A stretch of DNA of 64,000 nucleotides from Streptomyces sp. NBRC 110035 (GCF_000829695.1 NZ_BBNN01000017.1:62001-126000), one strand, 5' to 3'; shown: positions 19,258 to 27,726, counted from the stretch's first letter. Translations and numbers: made by a program. Notes: generated by a model from the sequence alone, not told the origin.

Positions 19258-20538
19258 TCACGGAGTTCCTCCCCGGCCCTGTCGGGGCAGGCCCGATGCC
19301 GCCTCCGTGGTCGTCGCCGAGGAGGCGCAGTACTCCCGTACCGCGCTCGTCCGCGCGACCACGCGCCCCCGGTGCACCACGATCCGGCTGTACGCCAGGG
19401 ACAGCGCCGCCGGCAGCCGGTCGCCGCGGACCGCGAGCAGTTCGGCGGGGAAGCCCGCCTCCACTCGTACCTCGGGCAGCCCGAGGGCGGCCCGGGCCGA
19501 CGTGCTCACCGCCTCGTAGGCGTCCTCGGGCGACAGCCCGTGGCGGGAGGCCAGCAGGTATGCCGCTTCCAGCGGGTCGCCGCGGCCGACCGGGTTCGAC
19601 ACGTCCCGCAGGGCGCCGCTCCCGGCCGAGACCCGCACGCCCGCCGTGCGCAGCAGCCGTACCGGAGCTGTGCCCGTGCCCCGGCGGTCGACGCCCCCGC
19701 AGCCGCCCTGGGGCAGGCACACCACGGCCACGTCGGCCGCCGCCAGCTGGTCCGCGGCCCGCGAGGCCGCTTCGGTGGGCAGTCGGCCGAGGCCGCCGCA
19801 CGGGCTGAGCGTCACTCCCGGCCGCAGCCCGCCCGCCATCGCGGCGAGCCGGGCCACGCGGGCGGGGTGGGCGGTGTCCGTGTGCAGGTCGACGGGGCAG
19901 CCGTGCTCGGCGGCGACCTCCAGGACCGCTTCCACGTACCCGGTGGGGTCGGGGTCGACGTCCGGGCAGCCGCCCACCACCGAGGCGCCCATCTTCACCG
20001 CGTCCCGCAGCATCGCGATCCCGTCGGCCCCGGCCACCCCGGTCAGTAGGCGCGGCATCGCCACCGTGGTCAGCTCGGTCAGCCCACGCAGCGAACGCCC
20101 CGCCTGAAGTACGGCGGTGAGCGCGTCGAGCCCGGTCACGTCGTCCACCCGCACGTGTGCCCGCACCGCCGTCGCCCCGTGCCCGAGCTGGAGCAGCGCG
20201 GCCTCCGTCGCCCGGCGCCGGACGTCGTGGGAGTCGTACGAGACGGGGCCGTCGGATTCGGCGGAGAGAGCGGTGTCGGCGTGGGCGTGCGGTTCGGCGG
20301 GGGCCGGGAGGAGCAGATGGCCGGTCAGGTCGACCCGGGTGCCGCCCGCGGGGGTGCCGTCCGCGGTCAGGCTGCCGGCCGTGCCGACCGCCTCGATGCG
20401 TCCGCCGCCCAGCCGTACGTCCACGGTCCGGCCGTCGGTGAGCCGCGCGCCGCACAGCAGGAGCGGCGCCGGGTCGGCCGGGCCCGGGGGCGGCGAAGGC
20501 GACGAGGGGGGCGGCGGCTGCGGCCGGCTGTCGGGCAT
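19258..20538 (-). CDS. Amidohydrolase / cytosine deaminase-like protein
   Basis: 426 residues from the ATG at 20538, chosen because AGGAG lies just upstream; an in-frame start at 20598 lacks this. The composite fold is visible. An N-terminal beta-sandwich (LLLCGARLTDGRTVDVRLGGGRI) is followed by the metal motif EPHAHADTAL, the barrel strand VDLHTDTAH and a C-terminal sandwich return (GFPAELLAVRG...YSRIVVHRGRVV). The family includes cytosine and related ring deaminases; the substrate is not known. The SPCGGL stretch sits where a catalytic His is usual in cytosine deaminases, so activity is uncertain. Confidence 0.82.
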   Translation of the reverse strand: MPDSRPQPPPPSSPSPPPGPADPAPLLLCGARLTDGRTVDVRLGGGRIEAVGTAGSLTADGTPAGGTRVDLTGHLLLPAPAEPHAHADTALSAESDGPVSYDSHDVRRRATEAALLQLGHGATAVRAHVRVDDVTGLDALTAVLQAGRSLRGLTELTTVAMPRLLTGVAGADGIAMLRDAVKMGASVVGGCPDVDPDPTGYVEAVLEVAAEHGCPVDLHTDTAHPARVARLAAMAGGLRPGVTLSPCGGLGRLPTEAASRAADQLAAADVAVVCLPQGGCGGVDRRGTGTAPVRLLRTAGVRVSAGSGALRDVSNPVGRGDPLEAAYLLASRHGLSPEDAYEAVSTSARAALGLPEVRVEAGFPAELLAVRGDRLPAALSLAYSRIVVHRGRVVARTSAVREYCASSATTTEAASGLPRQGRGGTP

Positions 20539-20814
20539 CGCGCTCCTGAGGCTCGGACTGCGCACGGCTGTCGCAGGATCACACAGAGAGAAGATCACGC
20601 AGAGTGAGTCGAGCCTAGGGTGGCGGCTCGCCTCCCGGCGGCAGGAGCACAGGAGTCAGCAATAGTCGTACCGGTGGGGTCCCGGGTGTTCCGGTGAGGT
20701 CCGGACGGGGTGCGGACGCGGTGCGGTGGGAGCGTCGCGGAGGGGCGGGTGCGGACGGCCGGGACTCTCGGGAGGGAGCGGTCGGCAGGGCGGGACAGGG
20801 GCCGCGAAACGGAT

Positions 20815-20844
20815 TTGGGTGAACGGCGGCGAAGCGTGTAATGT
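20815..20844 (+). promoter_or_regulatory. Promoter candidate for tRNA-Thr/tRNA-Met/rpmG
   Basis: TTGGGT and TAATGT are separated by 18 bp and end 11 bp before the tRNA-Thr gene. The rest of the 317-bp gap from 20539 to 20855 shows no gene. Confidence 0.5.
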
Positions 20845-20855
20845 CTTCCTCGCTC

Positions 20856-20928
20856 GCCCCAATAGCTCAGTCGGCAGAGCGTCTCCATGGTAAGGAGAAG
20901 GTCAACGGTTCGATTCCGTTTTGGGGCT
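20856..20928 (+). tRNA. tRNA-Thr(GGT)
   Basis: 73 nt. The acceptor GCCCCAA pairs with TTGGGGC, and the anticodon stem TCTCC/GGAGA holds a loop reading GGT. The T arm AACGG/CCGTT is intact and the discriminator is T. Confidence 0.95.
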
Positions 20929-20974
20929 CTGGTGTGTGAGGTTCCCGTCGCGAGGCGGGACTCGATCGCATCAC

Positions 20975-21047
20975 AGCGGTGTAGCTCAGTCGGTAGAGCA
21001 AGCGGCTCATAATCGCTGTGTCACCGGTTCAAGTCCGGTCACCGCTA
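20975..21047 (+). tRNA. tRNA-Met(CAT), elongator type
   Basis: 73 nt. The acceptor AGCGGTG pairs with CACCGCT, the anticodon loop is CTCATAA (CAT), and the T arm is ACCGG/CCGGT. A paired first base and the absence of three GC pairs at the anticodon stem end argue against an initiator tRNA. Confidence 0.93.
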
Positions 21048-21052
21048 CACAC

Positions 21053-21090
21053 AGTAGCCGATTGTGGGGTCGGTCCTTCGATCGGCTACT
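21053..21090 (+). terminator. Hairpin between tRNA-Met and rpmG
   Basis: 10-bp perfect arms (21053-21062, 21081-21090) with an 18-nt loop, followed by CTTTCT. It could be a weak terminator or an RNase processing site separating the tRNAs from rpmG. Confidence 0.45.
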
Positions 21091-21141
21091 CTTTCTGCGT
21101 TCATTCAGTTTCTACTATCCCGTTCGTCAAGGAGCACTCAC

Positions 21142-21306
21142 GTGGCTGCCACCGACGTCCGCCCGAAGATCACGCTGGCCTGCGTGGAGTGCAAGGAGCG
21201 GAACTACATCACCAAGAAGAACCGGCGTAACAACCCGGATCGTCTGGAGATGAAGAAGCACTGCCCGCGTTGCAACGCGCACACCGCGCACCGCGAAACG
21301 CGATAA
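21142..21306 (+). CDS. rpmG: 50S ribosomal protein L33 (zinc form)
   Basis: 54 residues, GTG start after AAGGAG. The CVEC and CPRC pairs make this the zinc-binding (C+) form; actinomycetes usually also carry a zinc-free paralogue elsewhere. Between two tRNAs and a HadAB-like pair it keeps the gene order seen in mycobacteria (rpmG2-hadA-hadB). Confidence 0.95.
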   Translation: MAATDVRPKITLACVECKERNYITKKNRRNNPDRLEMKKHCPRCNAHTAHRETR

Positions 21307-21318
21307 ATCAGGCTCGTA

Positions 21319-21354
21319 CGCGAGGCCGTCCCCGTAGCCGGGGGCGGCCTCGCG
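21319..21354 (+). terminator. Terminator after rpmG
   Basis: 15-bp GC-rich arms with one G-U pair and a 6-nt loop, starting 13 bp past the rpmG stop. Confidence 0.75.
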
Positions 21355-21409
21355 TCGTTCTTCCCACCGGCCGACCACGGCCGCACGAGACACAGGAGGT
21401 GCCGCGCGC

Positions 21410-21868
21410 ATGGCGCTCGACCAGTCCTTCGTGGGGCGGAGCTACCCGCCCACCGATCCCTATGAGGTGGGCCGGGAGAAGATCCGCGAGTTCGCCGAAG
21501 CGGTGGGGGACACCAACCCGGCGTACACGGACGCGGAGGCCGCCAAGGCGCTCGGCCATCCCGATGTGATCGCCCCGCCGACCTTCGTGTTCGCGGTCAC
21601 CTTCAAGGCCGCCGGGGACGTCATCGCCGACCCCCGGCTGGGCCTGGACTACAGCCGGGTGGTGCACGGCGACCAGAAGTTCGCCTACCGCCGTCCGGTG
21701 CGCGCCGGTGACCGGCTCACGGTCACCTCGACCATCGAGGCGATCAAGTCGATGGCGGGCAACGACATCCTGGACGTCCGCGGCGAGGTGCACGACGAGG
21801 CCGGCGAGCACGTCGTGACGTCCTGGATCAAGCTGGTCGCCCGCGCGGGCGAGAACGAGGGGGCGTGA
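21410..21868 (+). CDS. MaoC/FAS1-like dehydratase, HadA-like subunit
   Basis: 152 residues of hot-dog fold. The start (ALDQSFVGRSYPPTDPYEVGREKIREFAEAVGD) follows the mycobacterial HadA pattern YEVEREKIREYAVAV, and APPTFVFAV and DQKFAYRRPVRAGD also match. In mycobacteria HadA pairs with HadB as the (3R)-hydroxyacyl-ACP dehydratase of FAS-II. HadA provides substrate binding and lacks the catalytic Asp-His pair, as here. Streptomyces make no mycolic acids, so the substrate here is unknown. A GGAGG site precedes it. Confidence 0.88.
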   Translation: MALDQSFVGRSYPPTDPYEVGREKIREFAEAVGDTNPAYTDAEAAKALGHPDVIAPPTFVFAVTFKAAGDVIADPRLGLDYSRVVHGDQKFAYRRPVRAGDRLTVTSTIEAIKSMAGNDILDVRGEVHDEAGEHVVTSWIKLVARAGENEGA

Positions 21869-21876
21869 GCGGCATC

Positions 21877-22305
21877 ATGACGGCGAAGATCTCCTACGCG
21901 GACGTCGAGGTCGGTACCGAACTGCCCGCGCAGACGTTCCCCGTGACCCGGGCCACCCTCGTCCGGTACGCGGGCGCCTCCGGCGACTTCAACCCCATTC
22001 ACTGGAACGAGAAGTTCGCCAAGGAAGTCGGCCTGCCGGACGTCATCGCGCACGGCATGTTCACCATGGCCGAGGCGATCCGCGTGGTCACCGACTGGGT
22101 GGGCGACCCGGGGGCGGTCGTCGAGTACGGCGTCCGCTTCACCAGGCCGGTCGTCGTTCCCGACGACGACCGGGGCGCCACCATCGAGGTCAGCGGCAAG
22201 GTCGGGGCCAAGCTCGACGACCACACCGTCCGTGTCGACCTCACGGCCACCAGCGCCGGGCAGAAAGTGCTGGGGATGTCGCGGGCGGTCGTCCGACTCG
22301 CCTGA
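21877..22305 (+). CDS. MaoC-family dehydratase, HadB-like catalytic subunit
   Basis: 142 residues from ATG 21877, exactly the length of mycobacterial HadB. A GTG at 21865 overlapping the previous stop is an alternative start. The hot-dog catalytic motif is complete: SGDFNPIHW with Asp37 and His42, then LPDVIAHGMFTMAEA. With the upstream gene it should form a heterodimeric (R)-specific hydroxyacyl-thioester dehydratase in the cytosol. Confidence 0.9.
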   Translation: MTAKISYADVEVGTELPAQTFPVTRATLVRYAGASGDFNPIHWNEKFAKEVGLPDVIAHGMFTMAEAIRVVTDWVGDPGAVVEYGVRFTRPVVVPDDDRGATIEVSGKVGAKLDDHTVRVDLTATSAGQKVLGMSRAVVRLA

Positions 22306-22335
22306 CCGGGCGACCGGATCCGTGGCATGACGTAC

Positions 22336-22375
22336 GAGGCGAGGGGCGCTCCCCAGGGGGAGTGCCCCTCGCCTC
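22336..22375 (+). terminator. Terminator after the HadAB-like pair
   Basis: 12-bp perfect outer arms (22336-22347, 22364-22375) with additional internal pairing. Confidence 0.7.
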
Positions 22376-22403
22376 ATGCCGGGTCCTCTGGGCAGTCCAC
22401 CCC

Positions 22404-22432
22404 TTGACGTAGTTAGTGATTGAGTACTAACT
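22404..22432 (+). promoter_or_regulatory. tetR promoter overlapped by an inverted-repeat operator
   Basis: TTGACG (22404-22409) is followed by the operator GTTAGT-N8-ACTAAC (22412-22431), whose right arm contains the -10-like TACTAA. Transcription would begin near 22437-22440, i.e. at or next to the ATG, so the message may be leaderless. The repeat recurs at 23044-23063. Autorepression is inferred. Confidence 0.7.
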
Positions 22433-22439
22433 TACCGGC

Positions 22440-22997
22440 ATGGTCCGGATGAGTGCAGCGGAGCGGCGCGAGAGCATCATCCGTGCGGCGAGTGCCGAGT
22501 TCGCCCGCGGCGGCTACCACGGCACGTCGACCGAGGCGATCGCCAAGCGGGTCGGCGTCTCGCAGCCGTACCTCTTCCGGCTCTTCCCGGGCAAGAAGGC
22601 CATCTTCCTGGCGGCGGCGGAGCGCTGCGTGGAAGACACCATCCGCATGTTCGCGGAGGCGTCCGAAGGGCTGGAGGGCGAAGAGGCCCTGCACGCCATG
22701 GCGAACGCCTACGCGCGGGCCGTCACGGAGCGGCCCGAGCTGCTCATGATGCAGATGCAGATGTACCTCGCGGTGGCGGCCGCCGAGCAGGAGGGCGATC
22801 AGGAGTTCGGTGCGACCGTGCGTGCCGGCTGGCTGCGGCTGTGGGACACCGTCCACCTCGCCCTGGGGGTCGACGTCAAGGAGACGACGGCCTTCATGGC
22901 GCACGGCATGCTCATCAACTGCTTGTCCGCCATGGGATTCCCGTCCGGCCACCGGATCTGGGAAGGACTGGATCCGTCGGCGCGGTTCGGCGGTTAG
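22440..22997 (+). CDS. TetR-family transcriptional regulator
   Basis: 185 residues. The N-terminal TetR helix-turn-helix (about 10-56) has the typical TSTEAIAKRVGVSQPYLFRLFPGKKAIF. The C-terminal ligand domain is Met/Ala/Glu-rich, consistent with a hydrophobic ligand pocket. Identical inverted repeats lie just before this gene and before the next one. It therefore probably represses itself and the downstream gene until an unknown ligand binds. Confidence 0.92.
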   Translation: MVRMSAAERRESIIRAASAEFARGGYHGTSTEAIAKRVGVSQPYLFRLFPGKKAIFLAAAERCVEDTIRMFAEASEGLEGEEALHAMANAYARAVTERPELLMMQMQMYLAVAAAEQEGDQEFGATVRAGWLRLWDTVHLALGVDVKETTAFMAHGMLINCLSAMGFPSGHRIWEGLDPSARFGG

Positions 22998-23043
22998 CCG
23001 GCGAGTCGGGAGGCGGACCCGGCCCTCTTCTGTGCGCGTAAAA

Positions 23044-23063
23044 GTTAGTAATCAGTAACTAAC
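23044..23063 (+). promoter_or_regulatory. Second copy of the TetR operator
   Basis: GTTAGT-N8-ACTAAC, the same 6+8+6 layout as at 22412-22431, with AT and AGTA conserved inside the spacer. It lies 77 bp before the start of the next gene. Confidence 0.7.
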
Positions 23064-23139
23064 AAAATCATCGGGGCCGCGGGATCCCAAGCCCCGGAAC
23101 CCGACAGAACCTCTTCACCGACCACGGAAGGACCCGGTC

Positions 23140-23520
23140 ATGCCCACGCTTCCCTGGACCGTCCCGAACACCCCGCCGCCCCACACCGAAGTACACGTCT
23201 TCGCCTCCCGCTTCGAGACCCGCACCCTCCGGGGAGCCCTGCGGTTCTTTCTCGGGACCCCCGGCGTGTGGCGACAGGTGAGCAGGGCTCCCGGCGCGTA
23301 CGGGGCCTCCCTGAAGGCACAGCCGCTGCGGCAGACGTTCTGGACCGTGTCCGCCTGGGAGTCCCCGAAGGCCCTCGGTGCCTTCGCCCGGACCGGCCCG
23401 CACGCGCCGACCGCCCGCGGGCTCGCCCCGCAGATGCGCGACGCCAAGTTCGCCGGCTGGACCGCGAAGAGCGAGGACCTCCCCGTCGACTGGACCGAAA
23501 TACAGCGCCGCCTCGCCTGA
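23140..23520 (+). CDS. DUF3291-like / dimeric alpha-beta-barrel protein
   Basis: 126 residues. The layout TEVHVFASRFETRTLRGALRFFLGTPGVWRQ then TFWTVSAWESPKALGAFARTGPHA resembles the monooxygenase-like ferredoxin folds (ABM/DUF3291): strands, a helix, a Trp-rich strand, then a helix 'HA'. No cofactor motif is seen. The operator upstream makes it the likely target of the adjacent TetR protein. Function unknown. Confidence 0.75.
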   Translation: MPTLPWTVPNTPPPHTEVHVFASRFETRTLRGALRFFLGTPGVWRQVSRAPGAYGASLKAQPLRQTFWTVSAWESPKALGAFARTGPHAPTARGLAPQMRDAKFAGWTAKSEDLPVDWTEIQRRLA

Positions 23521-23556
23521 GGAACGCCCCGCGCGTGCGCCCCGAACGCGCACGCC

Positions 23557-23583
23557 GCCCCCGCCGGCCCGTCCGGCGGGGGC
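23557..23583 (+). terminator. Terminator upstream of murB
   Basis: 11-bp perfect arms (23557-23567 and 23573-23583), loop 5 nt, followed by CTTAGTCTT. It ends just before the murB start at 23599. Confidence 0.65.
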
Positions 23584-23598
23584 CTTAGTCTTGAGCCC

Positions 23599-24654
23599 GT
23601 GCAGGAACTCCACGACGCTCCCCTCGCCCCGCTGACCACGTTCCGCCTGGGCGGACCCGCGACCCGGCTGGTCATCGCGACCACCGACGACGAAGTGATC
23701 GCCGTCGTCCGCGAGGCCGACTCCGCGGGTACGCCCCTGCTGGTCATCGGCGGCGGCTCCAACCTGGTCATCGGCGACAAGGGCTTCGACGGCACAGCAC
23801 TGGTCGTCGCCACCAAGGGCCTCACTCTGGACGGCACGCGACTGGAACTCGCGGCCGGAGAGGTGTGGACCGACGCCGTCGCCCGCACCGTGGAAGCCGG
23901 CCTGGCCGGCGTCGAGTGCCTGGCCGGCATCCCCGGCTCGGCGGGTGCCACCCCCATCCAGAACGTCGGTGCGTACGGTCAGGAGGTCTCCTCCACCATC
24001 ACCGAGGTCGTCGCCTACGACCGTCGGGCACACGAGACGGTCACCCTCACCAACGAGGAATGCGCCTTCTCCTACCGCCACAGCCGCTTCAAGGCGGACC
24101 CCGAACGGTACGTCGTCCTGCGCGTCCGCTTCGCGCTGGAGGACGCCGACGGCCTCTCCGGCCCCGTCCGGTACGCCGAGACGGCCCGCGTCCTCGGCGT
24201 CGCACCGGGCGAGCGCGTTCCCCTGCCCACGGCCCGCGAGACGGTCCTGAAGCTCCGTGCCGGGAAGGGCATGGTCCTGGATCCCGAGGACCACGACACC
24301 TGGTCGGCCGGCTCCTTCTTCACCAACCCGATCCTCACGGACGAGGAGTTCGTGACCTTCCGGACCCGGGCACGCCAGCACCTCGGCACCGACACCGAGC
24401 CCCCCGCCTACCCCACCGGTGAGGGACGCACCAAGACCTCCGCCGCCTGGCTGATCGACAAGGCGGGCTTCACCAAGGGCTACGGCACCGGCCCCGCCCG
24501 CATCTCCACCAAGCACACCCTCGCCCTCACCAACCGCGGCGAGGCGACCACCGAGGACCTGCTGGCACTCGCCCGCGAGGTGGTCGCCGGCGTGCGCGAA
24601 GCCTTCGGCATCACGCTGGTCAACGAGCCGGTGACGATCGGGGTCGGCCTCTGA
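23599..24654 (+). CDS. murB: UDP-N-acetylenolpyruvoylglucosamine reductase
   Basis: 351 residues, GTG start. The FAD-binding region has TTFRLGGPA, GGGSNLVIGDKGFDG and GIPGSAGATPIQNVGAYGQE. The catalytic residues are visible: Ser239 in SAGSFFTNP and Glu343 in NEPVTIG. MurB makes UDP-MurNAc with NADPH in the second step of peptidoglycan synthesis. It is convergent with the adenosine deaminase gene. Confidence 0.96.
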   Translation: MQELHDAPLAPLTTFRLGGPATRLVIATTDDEVIAVVREADSAGTPLLVIGGGSNLVIGDKGFDGTALVVATKGLTLDGTRLELAAGEVWTDAVARTVEAGLAGVECLAGIPGSAGATPIQNVGAYGQEVSSTITEVVAYDRRAHETVTLTNEECAFSYRHSRFKADPERYVVLRVRFALEDADGLSGPVRYAETARVLGVAPGERVPLPTARETVLKLRAGKGMVLDPEDHDTWSAGSFFTNPILTDEEFVTFRTRARQHLGTDTEPPAYPTGEGRTKTSAAWLIDKAGFTKGYGTGPARISTKHTLALTNRGEATTEDLLALAREVVAGVREAFGITLVNEPVTIGVGL

Positions 24655-24666
24655 CCGGCTCCGGCC

Positions 24667-24790
24667 CGCCTCACCGGGCGGCGGCCCACCGCTTCCCCCG
24701 GCCTCACCGGGCGGCTGCCCACCGCTTCCCCCGGCCCCACCCGGCTGCCCACCGCTTCCCCCGGCCCCACCCGGCTGCCCACCGCTCCAC
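24667..24790. repeat. Tandem 30-33-bp repeats between murB and adenosine deaminase
   Basis: Two perfect 30-bp copies abut (24721-24750 and 24751-24780), preceded by two diverged ~33-bp versions and followed by a partial one. The region is non-coding and lies between convergent stop codons. Confidence 0.8.
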
Positions 24791-24823
24791 TCCGCCCCCC
24801 CCCGACGGCGGCCCTCCCTCCCG

Positions 24824-25864
24824 TCACCCCGCCGGCGCGGTGAGCCACGCGTCGACCCCCGCCAGCAGCTCCGCCTTGACCGCCTCCGGCGCCGCCGACC
24901 CGCGCACCGACTGCCGTGCCAGTTCCGCCAGCTCGGCGTCCGTGAACCCGTGGTGCTCACGCGCGATCTCGTACTGGGCCGCCAGCCGGGAGCCGAACAG
25001 CAGCGGATCGTCCGCCCCCAGCGCCAGCGGCACCCCCGCCTCGAACAGCTTCCGCAACGGCACGTCGCCCGGCTTCTCGTAGACACCCAGTGCCACGTTC
25101 GACGCCGGGCACACCTCGCACGTCACCTGCCGGTCCGCGAGCCGCTGCACCAGCCGCGGATCCTCCGCCGCCCGCACCCCGTGCCCGATCCGGTCGGCCT
25201 CCAGGTCGTCCAGGCAGTCCCGCACGGACGTGGGCCCGTTCAGCTCACCGCCGTGCGGCGCGGACAGCAGCCCGCCCTCGCGCGCGATGGCGAACGCCCG
25301 GTCGAACTCCCGGGCCATGCCACGCCGCTCGTCGTTGGACAGTCCGAACCCGATGACGCCCCGGTCCGTGTACCGCACCGCCAGCCGGGCCAGCGTGCGC
25401 GCGTCCAGGTGGTGCTTCATCCGGTTCGCGGCGACCAGCACCCGGATCCCGAGCCCGGTGTCCCGCCGCGCCGAGTCCACCGCGTCCAGGATGACCTCCA
25501 GCGCCGGGATCAGCCCGCCCAGCCGCGGCGCGTACGACGTCGGATCGACCTGGATCTCCAGCCAGCCCGAGCCGTCCTTCAGGTCCTCCTCCGCGGCCTC
25601 CCGTACCAGCCGCTGGATGTCCTCCGGCTCCCTCAGGCACGAGCGCGCCGCGTCGTACAGCCGCTGGAACCGGAACCAGCCCCGCTCGTCCGTGGCCCGC
25701 AGACTCGGCGGCTCCCCGCTGGTCAGCGCGTCGGTCAGCGCCTCGGGGAGGCGTACGCCGTACTTGTCGGCCAGTTCCAGCACGGTGGCGGGGCGCATCG
25801 ACCCGGTGAAGTGCAGGTGCAGATGGGCCTTCGGCAGCAGGGAGAGGTCACGTACACGTTCCAT
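24824..25864 (-). CDS. Adenosine deaminase
   Basis: 346 residues from the ATG at 25864; an in-frame start at 25882 is possible. Metal and catalytic residues of the family are present: HLHLH (His14, His16), HGGEL (His204, Glu207), RIGHG (His228) and GADDP (Asp285, Asp286). It hydrolyses adenosine or a related purine nucleoside to inosine and ammonia in purine salvage. The extra PLFG-type C-terminal region is normal for the actinobacterial branch. Confidence 0.92.
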   Translation of the reverse strand: MERVRDLSLLPKAHLHLHFTGSMRPATVLELADKYGVRLPEALTDALTSGEPPSLRATDERGWFRFQRLYDAARSCLREPEDIQRLVREAAEEDLKDGSGWLEIQVDPTSYAPRLGGLIPALEVILDAVDSARRDTGLGIRVLVAANRMKHHLDARTLARLAVRYTDRGVIGFGLSNDERRGMAREFDRAFAIAREGGLLSAPHGGELNGPTSVRDCLDDLEADRIGHGVRAAEDPRLVQRLADRQVTCEVCPASNVALGVYEKPGDVPLRKLFEAGVPLALGADDPLLFGSRLAAQYEIAREHHGFTDAELAELARQSVRGSAAPEAVKAELLAGVDAWLTAPAG

Positions 25865-25940
25865 TCCAGGATCCTGCCGCACCTCCCGGCGGCCCCGGTA
25901 GCGCTTTCCCCGAACGTGGTCTTGCTCGCATGTCAGTGTG

Positions 25941-25987
25941 AGGGAAACAGAAGCGGGCTGTTTCCCTCACAAAGGGAAACAGCCCGC
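25941..25987 (-). terminator. Mutually exclusive hairpins downstream of the aminotransferase gene
   Basis: A 15-bp perfect hairpin (25953-25967 with 25973-25987, loop 5) can act as terminator for the minus-strand aspC. A third copy of the arm at 25941-25950 can instead pair with 25958-25967, so two structures compete. Confidence 0.65.
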
Positions 25988-26016
25988 AAATCACTCGGTC
26001 GAGTGGTTTTCGGTCG

Positions 26017-26046
26017 GTCCTGCTCACTCGCGCGAGTAAGCAGGAC
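26017..26046 (-). terminator. Hairpin directly after the aspC stop
   Basis: The 8-bp arms 26017-26024 and 26039-26046 enclose an inner 12-bp palindrome (26026-26037). The end abuts the stop codon. Confidence 0.55.
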
Positions 26047-27273
26047 TCAGTCCTGTGCCTCCGCCAGCAGCTTCTGGATCCGGCTCACGCCCTCCACCAG
26101 GTCCTCGTCGCCCAGCGCGTAGGACAACCGCAGGTAGCCCGGAGTGCCGAAGGCCTCGCCGGGTACGACCGCGACCTCGACCTCCTCGAGGATGAGCGCG
26201 GCCAGCTCCACGGTGTTCCGCGGCCGCCGGCCCCGGATCTCCTTGCCGATCAGGGCCTTCACCGACGGGTATGCGTAGAACGCGCCCTCGGGCTCGGGGC
26301 AGACCACGCCGTCGATCTCGTTGAGCATCCGCACGATGGTCCTGCGCCGGCGGTCGAAGGCCTCACGCATCGTGGCGACCGCGTCCAGGGAGCCGGAGAC
26401 CGCGGCCAGTGCCGCCACCTGGGCGACGTTCGACACGTTCGACGTGGCGTGCGACTGCAGGTTGGTGGCGGCCTTCACGACGTCCTTCGGGCCGATGATC
26501 CACCCGACCCGCCAGCCGGTCATCGCGTACGTCTTCGCGACACCGTTGACCACGATGCACCTGTCCCGCAGCTCCGGCAGGACGGCGGGCAGCGAGGTGA
26601 AGGCGGCGTCGCCGTAGACCAGGTGCTCGTAGATCTCGTCGGTCAGCACCCACAGACCGTGCTCGACCGCCCAGCGGCCGATCGCCTCGGCGTCCTCGGT
26701 GCTGTAGACCGCGCCGGTCGGGTTCGAGGGGGAGACGAACAGGACGACCTTGGTCTTCTCCGTCCGCGCGGCCTCCAGCTGCTCCACGCTGACGCGGTAG
26801 CCGGTCGTCTCGTCCGCGACGACCTCGACCGGGACGCCGCCGGCCAGCCGGATCGACTCCGGGTACGTCGTCCAGTACGGGGCCGGGACGATCACCTCGT
26901 CGCCCGGATCGAGGATCGCGGCGAAGGCCTCGTAGATGGCCTGCTTTCCGCCGTTGGTGACGAGGACCTGTGCGGGGTCCACCTCGTAGCCGGAGTCGCG
27001 CAGCGTCTTCGCGGCGATCGCGGCCTTCAGCTCGGGCAGCCCGCCGGCCGGCGTGTAGCGGTGGTACTTCGGGTTCCGGCACGCCTCGGCCGCGGCGTCG
27101 ACGATGTAGTCCGGAGTCGGGAAGTCGGGTTCACCGGCGCCGAAGCCGATCACCGGACGCCCGGCGGCCTTGAGGGCCTTGGCCTTGGCGTCCACGGCGA
27201 GGGTGGCGGACTCGGAGATCGCACCGACCCGGGCGGAGACCCGGCGCTCGGTGGGAGGGGTTGCAGAGCTCAT
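26047..27273 (-). CDS. aspC: Pyridoxal-phosphate aspartate aminotransferase
   Basis: 408 residues from the ATG at 27273; the reading frame stays open further upstream without support. Class I aminotransferase motifs are clear: [57 protein letters not shown] and the PLP-lysine in [14 protein letters not shown] (Lys247). It interconverts aspartate and oxaloacetate, and related 1-beta enzymes also act on prephenate. Its start faces the tRNA-Trp gene. Confidence 0.94.
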   Translation of the reverse strand: MSSATPPTERRVSARVGAISESATLAVDAKAKALKAAGRPVIGFGAGEPDFPTPDYIVDAAAEACRNPKYHRYTPAGGLPELKAAIAAKTLRDSGYEVDPAQVLVTNGGKQAIYEAFAAILDPGDEVIVPAPYWTTYPESIRLAGGVPVEVVADETTGYRVSVEQLEAARTEKTKVVLFVSPSNPTGAVYSTEDAEAIGRWAVEHGLWVLTDEIYEHLVYGDAAFTSLPAVLPELRDRCIVVNGVAKTYAMTGWRVGWIIGPKDVVKAATNLQSHATSNVSNVAQVAALAAVSGSLDAVATMREAFDRRRRTIVRMLNEIDGVVCPEPEGAFYAYPSVKALIGKEIRGRRPRNTVELAALILEEVEVAVVPGEAFGTPGYLRLSYALGDEDLVEGVSRIQKLLAEAQD

Positions 27274-27544
27274 GGGGTCCATCGTTCCAGACCGGAAACC
27301 TGCCCGGCACGGGGGTTTCACGGACTGAACAGGTCGCGGCCGGCCTCTGGACACCAGTCCGGATCCGCCCCGCGGGACCGCTCCTGCCAGGACGATCTTC
27401 GGCCGGAAGACCGGTCACGGGCGCTTTCTGTTCGACGCCAGGCCCCGAAACACGTACACTCACACCTCGTTGGCCTTCTGCGGCCGCACTCACCGGGTGC
27501 ACACCAAGCATCCGGGCGGATGCGGTACGTTGGGGTACACACAA

Positions 27545-27617
27545 AGGGTCGTAGCTCAATTGGTAGAGCACTGGTCTCCAAAACCAGCGGTTGGGGGTTC
27601 AAGTCCCTCCGGCCCTG
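27545..27617 (+). tRNA. tRNA-Trp(CCA)
   Basis: 73 nt. AGGGTCG pairs with CGGCCCT (one G-U), the anticodon stem CTGGT/ACCAG encloses CTCCAAA with anticodon CCA, and the discriminator is G. It precedes secE, as in other actinobacteria. Confidence 0.95.
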
Positions 27618-27726
27618 CTACACACAACCTTAGCCAGGATGTGTACGCATGTACGTACAGCAATGCACCGCCGTGCGGCTCATACCGGGCGCGGCACGGC
27701 CATGACCCGGAATCAGGTGAGGACGA

